NCBI RefSeq assembly: GCF_019977655.1
Contig: NZ_AP024849.1
Coordinates: 2,451,001-2,515,000 of the forward strand
Reading direction: 5' to 3'
DNA from: Clostridium gelidum
GTDB lineage: Bacteria; Bacillota; Clostridia; Clostridiales; Clostridiaceae
Length of the DNA: 64,000 nt
Both the position numbers and the translations under genes were made by a program. The notes beneath the pieces are model-generated. The model ran no database searches. It had not been told where the DNA came from and saw only the letters and a list, made by a program, of their open reading frames with translations. Numbering within the stretch: position 1 is the stretch's first letter; every line of letters begins with the position of its first letter. Below are positions 43,722-52,563 of this stretch, piece after piece.

Positions 43722-44591
43722 ATGTTTTCAGATAGAAATGCAAAATGTTGGTGTGGCAGTGGATTAAAGTATAAAAGATGCCACTTAGAATTTGATCAAA
43801 AAATAGAAAGTTGCAAACTTAAGGGACATATTGTTCCATCAAGAGATCTTATAAAAAACCAAAAAGATATAGAAGGAATAAAAAAAAGTGGATTAATTAA
43901 TAACGGAGTACTAGATTTAGTTGCAAGTAAAATTAAAGCTGGTATGAGTACATTAGAAATAGATAAATTAGTATATGATTATACTACAGAACATGGAGCA
44001 ATTCCGGCGCCGTTAAATTTTGAAGGTTTCCCAAGGAGTGTATGTACATCAATTAATAATCAAGTTTGTCATGGGATACCTGAGGAAGGTGCTATTTTAG
44101 AAGATGGAGATATTGTAAATGTAGATGTTTCTACAATTTTAGATGGATATTATTCTGATGCATCTAGAATGTTTATGATAGGACAGGTTAGTGAAGAAGC
44201 TGAAAAGCTAGTAAAAGTAGCTAGAGAATGTATGGTAAAGGGAATCGAAGCTATAAAGCCATGGGGATTCCTAGGAGACATAGGAGCAGCTTGCGGCGAA
44301 CATGCTCATAAAAATGGATATACAATAGTTAGAGTACTTGGCGGTCATGGGGTTGGAAATCAATTTCATGAAGATCCATTTGTGCCACATATAGGTGAAA
44401 AAGGAACAGGAATGCTACTTGTCCCAGGAATGGTTCTTACTGTAGAACCAATGGTAAATGAAGGTGTTTATGACGTGTTTGTTGATGAGGAAAATGACTG
44501 GACTATATATACAGAAGATGATAAGTTATCAGCTCAATGGGAGCATACAGTATTGATAACTGAAACTGGTGTTGAAATCTTAGCCAAATAA
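43722..44591 (+). CDS. map: Type I methionine aminopeptidase with SEC-C zinc motif
   Basis: A 289-residue enzyme that removes initiator methionine. The N-terminal CWCGSGLKYKRCH (residues 9-21) is a SEC-C zinc motif that probably aids ribosome binding. The pita-bread fold carries all metal ligands: the two aspartates in VNVDVSTILDGYYSDASRMF, H in LGGHGVGNQFHE, and glutamates in LTVEPMVNEG and AQWEHTV. Clostridia usually encode another MetAP in the ribosomal protein cluster, so this may be a second, stress- or phase-specific copy. AAAGAGGTG precedes the ATG. Confidence 0.92.
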   Translation: MFSDRNAKCWCGSGLKYKRCHLEFDQKIESCKLKGHIVPSRDLIKNQKDIEGIKKSGLINNGVLDLVASKIKAGMSTLEIDKLVYDYTTEHGAIPAPLNFEGFPRSVCTSINNQVCHGIPEEGAILEDGDIVNVDVSTILDGYYSDASRMFMIGQVSEEAEKLVKVARECMVKGIEAIKPWGFLGDIGAACGEHAHKNGYTIVRVLGGHGVGNQFHEDPFVPHIGEKGTGMLLVPGMVLTVEPMVNEGVYDVFVDEENDWTIYTEDDKLSAQWEHTVLITETGVEILAK

Positions 44592-44607
44592 AGTGAAACT
44601 TTAAAAT

Positions 44608-44658
44608 AATGGTGTAACTATAAGTGTGAAAAATACATTTTTAGTTGCACCATTTTTT
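44608..44658 (+). terminator. Terminator after map
   Basis: AATGGTGTAACTA (44608-44620) pairs with TAGTTGCACCATT (44642-44654), with one G-U pair, followed by TTTT. Confidence 0.75.
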
Positions 44659-44680
44659 CATGTACGAAGAAATTGTATTC

Positions 44681-44752
44681 TAAGGGAGGTGAAAGTAAAT
44701 AACAAGTCAAATATACTAGCATACTGACTTGTTGTTTTTTTGAACCTCCCTA
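44681..44752. repeat. Short hairpin relative of the dispersed repeat (R5)
   Basis: TAAGGGAGGT and ACCTCCCTAA close an element whose inner arms are AAATAACAAGTCA and CTGACTTGTTGTTT around CTAGCATA. It shares the AATAACAAGT core with R1-R3. Confidence 0.5.
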
Positions 44753-44872
44753 ATTGCAAAGTGTGAACTGTGCATCTAAAAATTATGTTTATAGTATGTT
44801 AAGAAATTGTAATTAAATATAAGTTTTTAAAATATAAATAGTATTGTGTAAGTAATATTAGGAGTTAATTTC

Positions 44873-46747
44873 ATGGCTGATTTACGTTTTTGCAATTCAT
44901 ATTATGATCCATATAAGGGCAGTTACTTAATCGAATATAGAGGGCCTTTTAAGGAACAAATTGATAAGGTAGCTTATGCTTGTGGAGATATATTTACTGA
45001 TAGGGTTGGAATTGTATCAGTAAATCCTAACGATATAAATCAGCTTTTGATAGATGTACCATCAATTGTTTTTTTTGATTTTAGAACTATGTTTGTACTA
45101 CAAGATATTTCACCATCTAGTGTGGATAATATAAATAATATTAAAATAAACCCATATTTAAACTTAAATGGTAGAGGTGTGTTAATAGGTATTGTTGATA
45201 CTGGAATAGATTATTTGAATCAAGAATTTATTAGAGAAGATGGGACATCAAGAATAATGAGTATATGGGATCAAACAATTGAAAATAGTAATGATAAATC
45301 TGTAGTTATTGGAAAGACTTATTCAAATGATCAAATTAATAATGCAATTACGGCTCATGAAAATAATACAGATCCATATGCAATTGTACCTTCAAAAGAT
45401 GATATAGGCCATGGTACTAAAATTGCTGGAATTGTAGGTGCAAGAGGATATAATAATCAGTTTCAAGGCATTGCGAGTGATAGTGATTTTGTAATTGTTA
45501 AACTTTTTGAATCTCCTTATTTTGCAAGGATATTAAAAGAAAATAATGTTAAATATACTCCAGTTTATAATGCTACTGCAATTGTGGCAGGAGTACAGTA
45601 TTTAAGAACTAGATCTCAAGAAATGCAAAGACCTATGGTTATATATTTAGGTTTAGGAAGTAGTGAAGGAAGTCATGATGGGAAAAGTTTAATTTCTAGA
45701 TACTTAACAGCAGTTGGAAGTATTAGAGGACTATGTATAGTAGCAGGGGTTGGAAATGAAGGTGACTCTCAAGGGCATGTGACGAAGTTTATTAAAAATG
45801 TAGGAGATATACAAAGTGTAGAGCTTAAGATACCTAAAGAAATGAAATATTTTATCTTGCATATATGGGTACAAAGACCAAATAGAGCTGCTTTAAATGT
45901 AATTTCTCCAACTGGAGAAGCATCTCAATTTATTGATTCAAAAACTGGCAAAAGTGAAGAAATCAAATTTGTTTTTTTAGATACAAAAATGACAGTTAGC
46001 TATTATTCTCCAGAACATTTTACTGGACATCAAGTCATAATAGTATTGTTCGATAATATAAAACCTGGGATATGGCGATTTGAATTAATTGGAGAATATA
46101 TAATTAATGGAAGATTTGATATATGGCTTCCTCCAAAAACCACTTTGCTAGAAAATACAGTATTTCTTGAATCAAATCCTTTTAATACATTAACAATTCC
46201 ATCTACAGCGATTAATATAATTACAGTTAGTTATTATGGAAATAATAATGCTTTAATTGCATCGTCTGGTAAAGGATTTAATATAGATAATAAAATCAAC
46301 CCTGATCTTGCCACTGTAGGAATCAATATTTTAACAACACAAGTTTCAGGTGGTGTGACTTCTGTTTCTGGTAGTTCAGCAGCAACTGCAATACTCGCAG
46401 GAGTTTGTGCTCTTTTATTACAATGGGGGATAGTAGATGGAAATGATAAAAGCATGTATTCACAAAAAATTAGAACTTATTTAATATATGGAGCATATAG
46501 AAATCCAATTTACAAATTTCCAAACAGAGAAACTGGTTTTGGAGATCTTGATTTATTAAATACATTTGATGTTATTAGCAGATCATATAGAAGTGTACAT
46601 ATAAATAATAATATTCCAAGAATCACCAAAGAAAATATCCTAAGAAATAATAAAGATAATAACTTTATGGAATATTACATTAATAAGTTATTTATAAGAA
46701 TTCCGCTACCTAAGAATAGGAGGATTTTAGATGATAAGGGATGTTAA
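44873..46747 (+). CDS. Subtilisin-like S8 protease, Csp-like (first of pair)
   Basis: A 624-residue subtilase of the clostridial Csp type, without a classical signal peptide. An N-terminal prodomain-like segment (about 1-90) precedes the catalytic domain, with D109 (IVDTGID), H180 (DIGHGTKIAG) and S502 (SGSSAATA). About 150 residues inserted before the serine (roughly 310-425) resemble the Csp jellyroll domain, including PGIWRFELIGEYIINGRFDIW. Csp proteases activate the spore cortex hydrolase SleC during germination. This gene may be one of several paralogues. The serine context GSSA differs from the usual GTSM/A, but the triad looks complete. It overlaps the next gene by 17 bases. Confidence 0.8.
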   Translation: MADLRFCNSYYDPYKGSYLIEYRGPFKEQIDKVAYACGDIFTDRVGIVSVNPNDINQLLIDVPSIVFFDFRTMFVLQDISPSSVDNINNIKINPYLNLNGRGVLIGIVDTGIDYLNQEFIREDGTSRIMSIWDQTIENSNDKSVVIGKTYSNDQINNAITAHENNTDPYAIVPSKDDIGHGTKIAGIVGARGYNNQFQGIASDSDFVIVKLFESPYFARILKENNVKYTPVYNATAIVAGVQYLRTRSQEMQRPMVIYLGLGSSEGSHDGKSLISRYLTAVGSIRGLCIVAGVGNEGDSQGHVTKFIKNVGDIQSVELKIPKEMKYFILHIWVQRPNRAALNVISPTGEASQFIDSKTGKSEEIKFVFLDTKMTVSYYSPEHFTGHQVIIVLFDNIKPGIWRFELIGEYIINGRFDIWLPPKTTLLENTVFLESNPFNTLTIPSTAINIITVSYYGNNNALIASSGKGFNIDNKINPDLATVGINILTTQVSGGVTSVSGSSAATAILAGVCALLLQWGIVDGNDKSMYSQKIRTYLIYGAYRNPIYKFPNRETGFGDLDLLNTFDVISRSYRSVHINNNIPRITKENILRNNKDNNFMEYYINKLFIRIPLPKNRRILDDKGC

Positions 46748-48446
46748 AGCTCCAGATGATCTTTTTACTAATAAAAATTATTATCATCATGTTGTTGAAT
46801 ATCAAGGAAATATTCAGGAGGAATTATCAAAGCAACCGGGCTATTATGTAACTATAATTAATTACAAGTATGCAATAGTATCAACAATGGGAGAAACTGC
46901 TCTAAATGCTAAAGAACCGTATTTTTCATCTATTGTATATGTTAATCCACAACAACCATTTACACTACAGCAAATTTCACCTATTGATGCCTCAGGGGCT
47001 GAATTTTTACAGCTAGATTTACCTTTGCATTTGACAGGAATAGGCGTAAATGTAGGAATTATAGATACAGGTATTGATTATTTAAGTGAAGAATTTATGA
47101 AACCTAATGGAGAAACAAGAATTAAAGCTATTTGGGATCAAACTATACAATCAGTTTTAAAAACTGGAAATGATATAGTCCCATATGGAACTATATATAT
47201 GCAAGATGAAATAAATAATGCAATAAAAGCTAAGAAATCGGGAAAATCTCCTTATGAAATAGTTGCTAGTAAAGATGAAATTGGGCATGGAACAAGTATG
47301 GCAGGAATAATTGGTGCTACTGGAAAAAATCCTGATTTGGTGGGAGTTTGCCCAGAATGTGATTTTGTAGTTGTAAAATTAGCAGAAGATATTACATACA
47401 GAAATCTTTATAATTCTAAAGTACCTATATTTAATATAGCTATTCTTTTTACAGCTGTACAATTTTTATATGAATATTATTTAACTAATAATGAACCAAT
47501 GGTTATATATTATCCACTTGGAACTAATATGGGTAATCATAAAGGAATTGGTTCAGGTAAAGAATATGTAGAAGAAATATCTAGTAATAGTGGATTGGTT
47601 ATGGTCACTGGAACAGGCAATCAAGGAGCTAGTGGTACTCATGCTTCTGGTTTAGTATCACAAGTAGGTGAAACAAGCGATATAGAATTGTATATATCAC
47701 CAGAGCAAAAAAATATATTTGCTGAAATTTGGATAGGTGCACCAAATATAATGTCTTTAGAGGTAATATCGCCATCAGGTGAAAATAGTGGAATAATAAA
47801 TGCTTTGCTTAACGTTGGTAGTGGTTATACCTATTTATTTGAGAAAACATCTATGACAATTACTTATTCTCTACCAGAGGAGCGTAGTGGAGATGAATTA
47901 ATAAGTATTAGATTTAGTGATTTACAGCAAGGAATATGGAAATTTAGATTAACTGGAGAACTTATTTTAGATGGTAACTTTAATATGTGGATACCGCAAG
48001 AAGGAATAACAGTTGGAGATACAAGATTTGTTTTATCTGATCCTTATGGAACATTTATGGATCCAAGTGATTCGGAATATTTAATTAGTGTAGCAGCATA
48101 TAATCAAAACAATAATAATATTGTAGCTTATTCTGGTAGGTCATTTTTAAGTAATACGACTATAATAGATGTTGCAGCAGGAGGAGTAAATGCGCTGGCA
48201 GTAGCACCTGATAATAAAACAACTGTTGCTAATGGTACAAGTGTTGCTGCAGCAATAGTTGCTGGAGCGTGTGTTATGTTATTACAATGGGGAATTGTAG
48301 AAGGAAATGATCCTAATATATATTCTGAAACTGTAAGAACATATCTTCAAAGGGGAACTGTAAGGAGAAGTGGAGATAATTACCCTAATGCAGAATGGGG
48401 ATATGGAATGCTAAATATACTTCTTATGTTTCAAAATATAATATAG
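46731..48446 (+). CDS. Subtilisin-like S8 protease, Csp-like (second of pair)
   Basis: A 571-residue paralogue of the upstream protease. The triad is D112 (IIDTGIDYL), H186 (EIGHGTSMAG) and S504 (ANGTSVAAA), so it appears active. The same jellyroll-like insertion ends in QGIWKFRLTGELILDGNFNMW. AGGAGG (46718-46723), inside the upstream gene, gives the ATG at 46731 a good site and couples translation. The two products may act together or on each other, as Csp proteins do in germination. No sleC or third csp is in the window, so a role outside germination is not excluded. Repeat R3 begins seven bases after the stop. Confidence 0.82.
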   Translation: MIRDVKAPDDLFTNKNYYHHVVEYQGNIQEELSKQPGYYVTIINYKYAIVSTMGETALNAKEPYFSSIVYVNPQQPFTLQQISPIDASGAEFLQLDLPLHLTGIGVNVGIIDTGIDYLSEEFMKPNGETRIKAIWDQTIQSVLKTGNDIVPYGTIYMQDEINNAIKAKKSGKSPYEIVASKDEIGHGTSMAGIIGATGKNPDLVGVCPECDFVVVKLAEDITYRNLYNSKVPIFNIAILFTAVQFLYEYYLTNNEPMVIYYPLGTNMGNHKGIGSGKEYVEEISSNSGLVMVTGTGNQGASGTHASGLVSQVGETSDIELYISPEQKNIFAEIWIGAPNIMSLEVISPSGENSGIINALLNVGSGYTYLFEKTSMTITYSLPEERSGDELISIRFSDLQQGIWKFRLTGELILDGNFNMWIPQEGITVGDTRFVLSDPYGTFMDPSDSEYLISVAAYNQNNNNIVAYSGRSFLSNTTIIDVAAGGVNALAVAPDNKTTVANGTSVAAAIVAGACVMLLQWGIVEGNDPNIYSETVRTYLQRGTVRRSGDNYPNAEWGYGMLNILLMFQNII

Positions 48447-48452
48447 GGAATT

Positions 48453-48658
48453 TAAGGCACAATCAAAAAAATAACAAGTCCATTTGCCAGAAAAGTTCCG
48501 TATTGTAGCACAGCTACTCTTTTCCAATGTGCCCATTTTCCATCAGGCTGCGTCGGCAAATTCACCTAATAGACCTGCTATGAGGGGAATTCGTCTCCTT
48601 GCCTAATGAAAAATATTCATGGCAACTTTGGACTCGTTATTTATTTTCATGTGCCTAA
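48453..48658. repeat. Dispersed repeat element, copy R3 (with 40-bp insertion)
   Basis: Ends TTAAGGCAC and GTGCCTAA are the same as in R1. It is about 40 bp longer because an extra segment containing GTAGCACAGCTAC lies after CATTTGCCAG. Inner inverted ends AATAACAAGT/CTCGTTATT are kept. The remainder of the gap to RecQ holds a leader structure at 48820-48893. Confidence 0.75.
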
Positions 48659-48819
48659 TATAAATTTTAATAAGGAATTATTATATGAGTGAATTTTAGT
48701 GATATTAGGAATTGAATAAGGCTGATTTACAAATAGAGTTAATAAAATTACAATCATAGAATAGATGAATATAATTTTTTCTATTGTATGATTTTTTTAG
48801 TATAATAAAGTCAATAATG

Positions 48820-48893
48820 AAAAGGTGGTATAATACTATTAGTTCATATGACCCGAGGTAATAGTTACAATTGAATGTGGCATAACCACTTTT
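48820..48893 (+). promoter_or_regulatory. Structured 5' leader of recQ
   Basis: AAAAGGTGGT (48820-48829) pairs with ACCACTTTT (48885-48893) with one bulged G. Inside, ACTATTA (48835-48841) pairs with TAATAGT (48859-48865) around a loop containing ATGACCCGAGG. A TATAAT-like box (TATAAT at 48801-48806) lies just upstream. It matches no riboswitch class I know and could be a regulatory leader. Confidence 0.35.
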
Positions 48894-48924
48894 ATTAAAT
48901 GAATTGACTTAAGGAGTAAAATTA

Positions 48925-51384
48925 ATGGAGAATACAGCGTTAAATGTTTTAGAAAAATATTATGGATATAAGACTTTTAGAAGAGGTCAAGAAAATATAA
49001 TTGATACAATAATAAAAGGCCAAGATGTACTTGCTATAATGCCAACTGGAGGAGGTAAATCTATTTGTTATCAGATTCCAGCGCTTATACTTGAAGGAAT
49101 CACAATAGTAATCTCTCCACTTATATCACTTATGAAGGATCAAGTAGATACTTTGAAGGATATGGGGATCAAAGGCGCATTAATTAATAGCACATTAAGT
49201 GTTATAGAAGAAAATGAAGTTATAAATGATCTTGTAAATGGTGAAATTAAAATTCTTTATATAGCGCCTGAAAGACTTGAATCTTTTAATTTTATAAATA
49301 TAATTTCAAGATGCAATATAGCTCAAATAGCAGTAGATGAGGCTCATTGTATATCTCAGTGGGGACATGATTTTAGAGTGAGTTATAGAAAGGTAGCAAG
49401 TTTTATTAATTTACTTCAAAAGAAACCTATAATAACAGCATTTACAGCAACGGCATCGGAAGAAGTAAGAGAAGATATAATAAAACAACTTAATTTAAAC
49501 AATCCAAAAGTCTTTGTAACAGGTTTTGATAGAGAAAATTTACTTATAAATGTAATTAAAGGTGGAAGTAAAAAAGAGTATTTAAATAGTTATATAGAAA
49601 ATAACAAAGAAGTTTCTGGAATTATATATGCTGCAACGAGAAAAGAAGTTGATAATTTATATGAGAACTTGAGTGCAAAAGGATATAATATAACTCATTA
49701 TCATGCAGGTTTATCTGAAAAGATAAGAAAAGAAAATCAAGAAAATTTTATATATGATAGGGCAAACATAATGGTTGCAACTAATGCCTTTGGTATGGGT
49801 ATAGATAAACCTAATGTTAGATATGTAGTTCATTATAATATGCCAAGGAATATAGAAAGTTATTATCAAGAGATTGGTAGAGCAGGAAGAGATGGAGAAA
49901 AAAGTGAATGTATACTTTTGTTTGCACCTCAAGATGTTCAAGTTCAAAAGTATTTAATAGAAAATTCAATAGAGAATATTGAAAGGAAAAATAATCAATA
50001 TAGAAAACTTCAACAAATGATGGATTTTGTATATAGTAATGACTGTTATAGAAAATATATTTTGGAGTATTTTGGAGAAGAATATAATAAACATTGTGAT
50101 AACTGTAGTAATTGTTTAAGTGAAGGTGAGTTTGTAGATAAAACTATAGAAGCACAAAAAGTGCTTTCATGTATATATAGAATGAAACAGAAATTCGGTA
50201 GTGGAATGCTTGTAGATGTACTTAGAGGATCTAAAAATAAGAAAGTGCTTCAATTTCACTTTGATGAAATTTCAACCTATGGATTAATGAAAGAATATTC
50301 AGCAGAAGACCTTAAGAACTTTATTAATACATTGATTTCTCATGGATATATAAATGTTATTGAAGGTACTTATCCAGTTTTAAATTTAAATGATAGATCT
50401 AGAAACGTATTAACATCAAAAGAAAAAGTACAACTAAAAGAATTCAAAGTAGAAAAGAAAATACATGAAGATAATGAATTGTTTGAAATTCTAAGAGCTA
50501 TACGCCAAAATTTAGCAAGAGAAAACAATGTTCCACCGTATGTTATATTTGGTGATGTTACATTAAAAGAAATGACTGCAAATTATCCAATATGCAAAGA
50601 AGCAATGCTTAAGATTTCTGGAGTTGGAGAAGTTAAATATAGCAAATATGGTAAGGATTTTGAAGATGCAATAAAAGAATTTACAGAAGAACATAATATT
50701 GAAGTGCCTAATTATCTAGAAGCTGTAGTAGAGCCTGAAAATAATCAGCCTAAAGATAATGATTTAAAGTTAGAAGTAACTACAGATTTAGACTTATACA
50801 ACATACTACACATAGCAAGAGATGAATTTGCTAAAAAAGAAAATTCCCCGCCACAAGCAATTATAACTATGAATAGTTTAAAAGAGATAAGTGGAAGATA
50901 TCCAATCACTTTAGATAAATTGAAAGATGTAAGTGGTATGGGACCAAAAAAAATAAGCTCATATGGAGAAACAATAATAAAAATAGTAAATGATTATTTA
51001 TCAGAAAATAATAAAGAGATAAATTGGAATGAGAGAAAAAGAAAAAAAGTTATAATTGATGGAGAAACTAGAGAAAATAATCAAATTGCAATAGATATGC
51101 TTAAAGAAAATATTGATATTCATGAAATATCAAGGAAGATAGAATTATCAATTTCAACTATTTTAGGCTATGTAACAGATTATATTAAAGAATTTGGGGA
51201 GAATATATTTGATATAAATTTAGATGAATTTTATAATGAAGAAGATGAACAGCTAATTGTAAATGCTTGTGAGAAAAATGGCTATAATCAGATAAATGTG
51301 CTAAAAAAAGAGCTCCCATCTCATATTAAATATGAGAGTATAAGATCAGTTATTTTAATTAAGTACTATAATATTCACTATTAA
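48925..51384 (+). CDS. recQ: ATP-dependent DNA helicase RecQ with two HRDC domains
   Basis: An 819-residue RecQ family helicase. Motif I is MPTGGGKSICYQ, motif II VDEAHCISQWGHDFR, and motif VI QEIGRAGRDGEKSEC. The zinc-binding segment is CYRKYILEYFGE...CDNCSNC (about residues 372-394), followed by the winged-helix RQC region. Two HRDC domains follow (about 511-590 and 620-690), then a helix-turn-helix tail. RecQ unwinds DNA with 3'-5' polarity in recombination and fork repair. Two HRDC copies and the tail make it longer than E. coli RecQ (about 610). AAGGAGTAAA precedes the ATG. Confidence 0.93.
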   Translation: MENTALNVLEKYYGYKTFRRGQENIIDTIIKGQDVLAIMPTGGGKSICYQIPALILEGITIVISPLISLMKDQVDTLKDMGIKGALINSTLSVIEENEVINDLVNGEIKILYIAPERLESFNFINIISRCNIAQIAVDEAHCISQWGHDFRVSYRKVASFINLLQKKPIITAFTATASEEVREDIIKQLNLNNPKVFVTGFDRENLLINVIKGGSKKEYLNSYIENNKEVSGIIYAATRKEVDNLYENLSAKGYNITHYHAGLSEKIRKENQENFIYDRANIMVATNAFGMGIDKPNVRYVVHYNMPRNIESYYQEIGRAGRDGEKSECILLFAPQDVQVQKYLIENSIENIERKNNQYRKLQQMMDFVYSNDCYRKYILEYFGEEYNKHCDNCSNCLSEGEFVDKTIEAQKVLSCIYRMKQKFGSGMLVDVLRGSKNKKVLQFHFDEISTYGLMKEYSAEDLKNFINTLISHGYINVIEGTYPVLNLNDRSRNVLTSKEKVQLKEFKVEKKIHEDNELFEILRAIRQNLARENNVPPYVIFGDVTLKEMTANYPICKEAMLKISGVGEVKYSKYGKDFEDAIKEFTEEHNIEVPNYLEAVVEPENNQPKDNDLKLEVTTDLDLYNILHIARDEFAKKENSPPQAIITMNSLKEISGRYPITLDKLKDVSGMGPKKISSYGETIIKIVNDYLSENNKEINWNERKRKKVIIDGETRENNQIAIDMLKENIDIHEISRKIELSISTILGYVTDYIKEFGENIFDINLDEFYNEEDEQLIVNACEKNGYNQINVLKKELPSHIKYESIRSVILIKYYNIHY

Positions 51385-51410
51385 GAACAATAGTTTATTT
51401 TCTATATACA

Positions 51411-51454
51411 AAGTTCTGATATTTAAATATAAAATTTATATATCAGAACTTTTA
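51411..51454. terminator. Bidirectional terminator after recQ
   Basis: AAGTTCTGATAT (from 51411) pairs with ATATCAGAACTT (ending about 51452), followed by TTAAG. It serves recQ and the converging secreted-protein genes. Confidence 0.6.
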
Positions 51455-51488
51455 AGTTTCACTTTTATGAAAGAGTTTCCTTCGAAGT

Positions 51489-51824
51489 CTATTTTAGGCT
51501 GATATTAGGGGATATAGCAAGCTCTCCATCCCCAATTAGTACAAATTTATAGCCAAGTTGAAGAGGAACTAAATTATATTTTTGAGATTGTGGTTTTAAA
51601 CGTATACCTTGAAGTGGTGTTGCATAAGAGTCAAAAACAAGTATATAAATACGTTCATTAAAAGAAGTGTTTTCTATAGTATAAGTAGTATCAGGTGATA
51701 GATTTGAATCAACGATTTTATAAAAACCTTTTTTTAGAACTTGAGCATTAGCTATAGTAGGTACCAGAAGTATTATAAAAGAAAAGCAGAAAAAACATAA
51801 AAATATTATAATATTTTTTTTCAT
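51489..51824 (-). CDS. Small secreted protein, paralogue 1
   Basis: A 111-residue protein with a signal peptide (about 1-27; IIIFLCFFCFSFIILLVPTIANA). The mature part is a small beta-rich domain: KGFYKIVDSNLSPDTTYTIEN, then a conserved core ending QLGYKFVLIGDGELAIS. It is related to the protein encoded just upstream (shared G-Y-K, LSPxTxxTIxN, P-Q-L/M-G-Y). I do not recognise the family. A TTG lies one codon earlier, but ATG 51824 with GAGG upstream is preferred. Confidence 0.6.
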   Translation of the reverse strand: MKKNIIIFLCFFCFSFIILLVPTIANAQVLKKGFYKIVDSNLSPDTTYTIENTSFNERIYILVFDSYATPLQGIRLKPQSQKYNLVPLQLGYKFVLIGDGELAISPNISLK

Positions 51825-51914
51825 CAAGACAGCCTCATTTCAATTGTAATTTTTATAAATAACATAAATATTAAATTTAAGAATTAAGGAAACCAATATA
51901 TTTCAAAGTATGCT

Positions 51915-52226
51915 TTAGTCTATTGTGATTTCTCCATTAGTAACTACCAACATTTGATATCCAAACTGCATAGGGGTTAAAACGTATTCTTTTGATTTAG
52001 GTGGTAACTGCATAAGTTGTTGAGCAATTTGGTTAGAGTCGAAAATCATTATAAAAGCATAGTCATTATGAGTATTGTTTTGAATCGTATGTTTAGTATT
52101 TGGTGATAAATCTAAATCAGTATCTTTATATAAACCCTCTTTAAAATTCTTTGGCTGAGCCATAGCGCATATTGTAAACATATTAAATGATAAACATAAG
52201 AGTAATAAGAAAAAAGACTTCTTCAC
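51915..52226 (-). CDS. Small secreted protein, paralogue 2
   Basis: A 103-residue protein with signal peptide MKKSFFLLLLCLSFNMFTIC, cleaved near AMA-QP. The mature domain (EGLYKDTDLDLSPNTKHTIQ through MQFGYQMLVVTNGEI) aligns along its length with the neighbour 90 bases downstream, so the two arose by tandem duplication. GGAAGGTGG lies about nine bases before the GTG at 52226, whereas an earlier GTG at 52238 overlaps that site. Function is unknown; a small secreted beta-sandwich is the most that can be said. Confidence 0.6.
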   Translation of the reverse strand: MKKSFFLLLLCLSFNMFTICAMAQPKNFKEGLYKDTDLDLSPNTKHTIQNNTHNDYAFIMIFDSNQIAQQLMQLPPKSKEYVLTPMQFGYQMLVVTNGEITID

Positions 52227-52391
52227 TAATATAACCACCTTCCAACTTTATTTTTGTTTTATTAAGTAGATATGTAATAATTTAAATTTTTGTTATAAGT
52301 ATTTACATTATAATTAACGGTGCTTACTACTATATATTATTAAGAAAAATAATTTATTTTATTCAGTTAATCGAAAATTTAATTATTTAAG

Positions 52392-52420
52392 TTGATATTA
52401 TATTGTAAGTATGTTATTAT
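52392..52420 (+). promoter_or_regulatory. Promoter of small RNA/leader
   Basis: TTGATA (52392-52397) and TATTAT (52415-52420) are separated by 17 bases, giving a start near 52427. Confidence 0.6.
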
Positions 52421-52426
52421 AAAAGA

Positions 52427-52493
52427 GCAGTTGGTACGTAAAGTGCTAGCGTGGAGCTTAGAGTGTCCTTCGCCGGTCTCTAAGCTCCTTTTT
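52427..52493 (+). ncRNA. Possible 67-nt terminated small RNA or attenuated leader
   Basis: A promoter at 52392-52420 is followed within 70 bases by a strong terminator: GGAGCTTAGAG (52453-52463) pairs with CTCTAAGCTCC (52478-52488) and then TTTTT. GC content here is well above the surroundings. The hairpin loop contains GTCCTTCGCCGG. The short transcript ends 71 bases before the SNF2 helicase start. It may be a stand-alone small RNA or a leader whose termination controls the helicase. A 61-codon open frame spans it but has no ribosome-binding site and is rejected. Confidence 0.5.
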
Positions 52494-52563
52494 GTTCGTC
52501 AAAAAATAATTGGTTGTTTTTGGAAGGTGACTAGAAGCTATATAATTAGGGCGGTGAAAGTAA

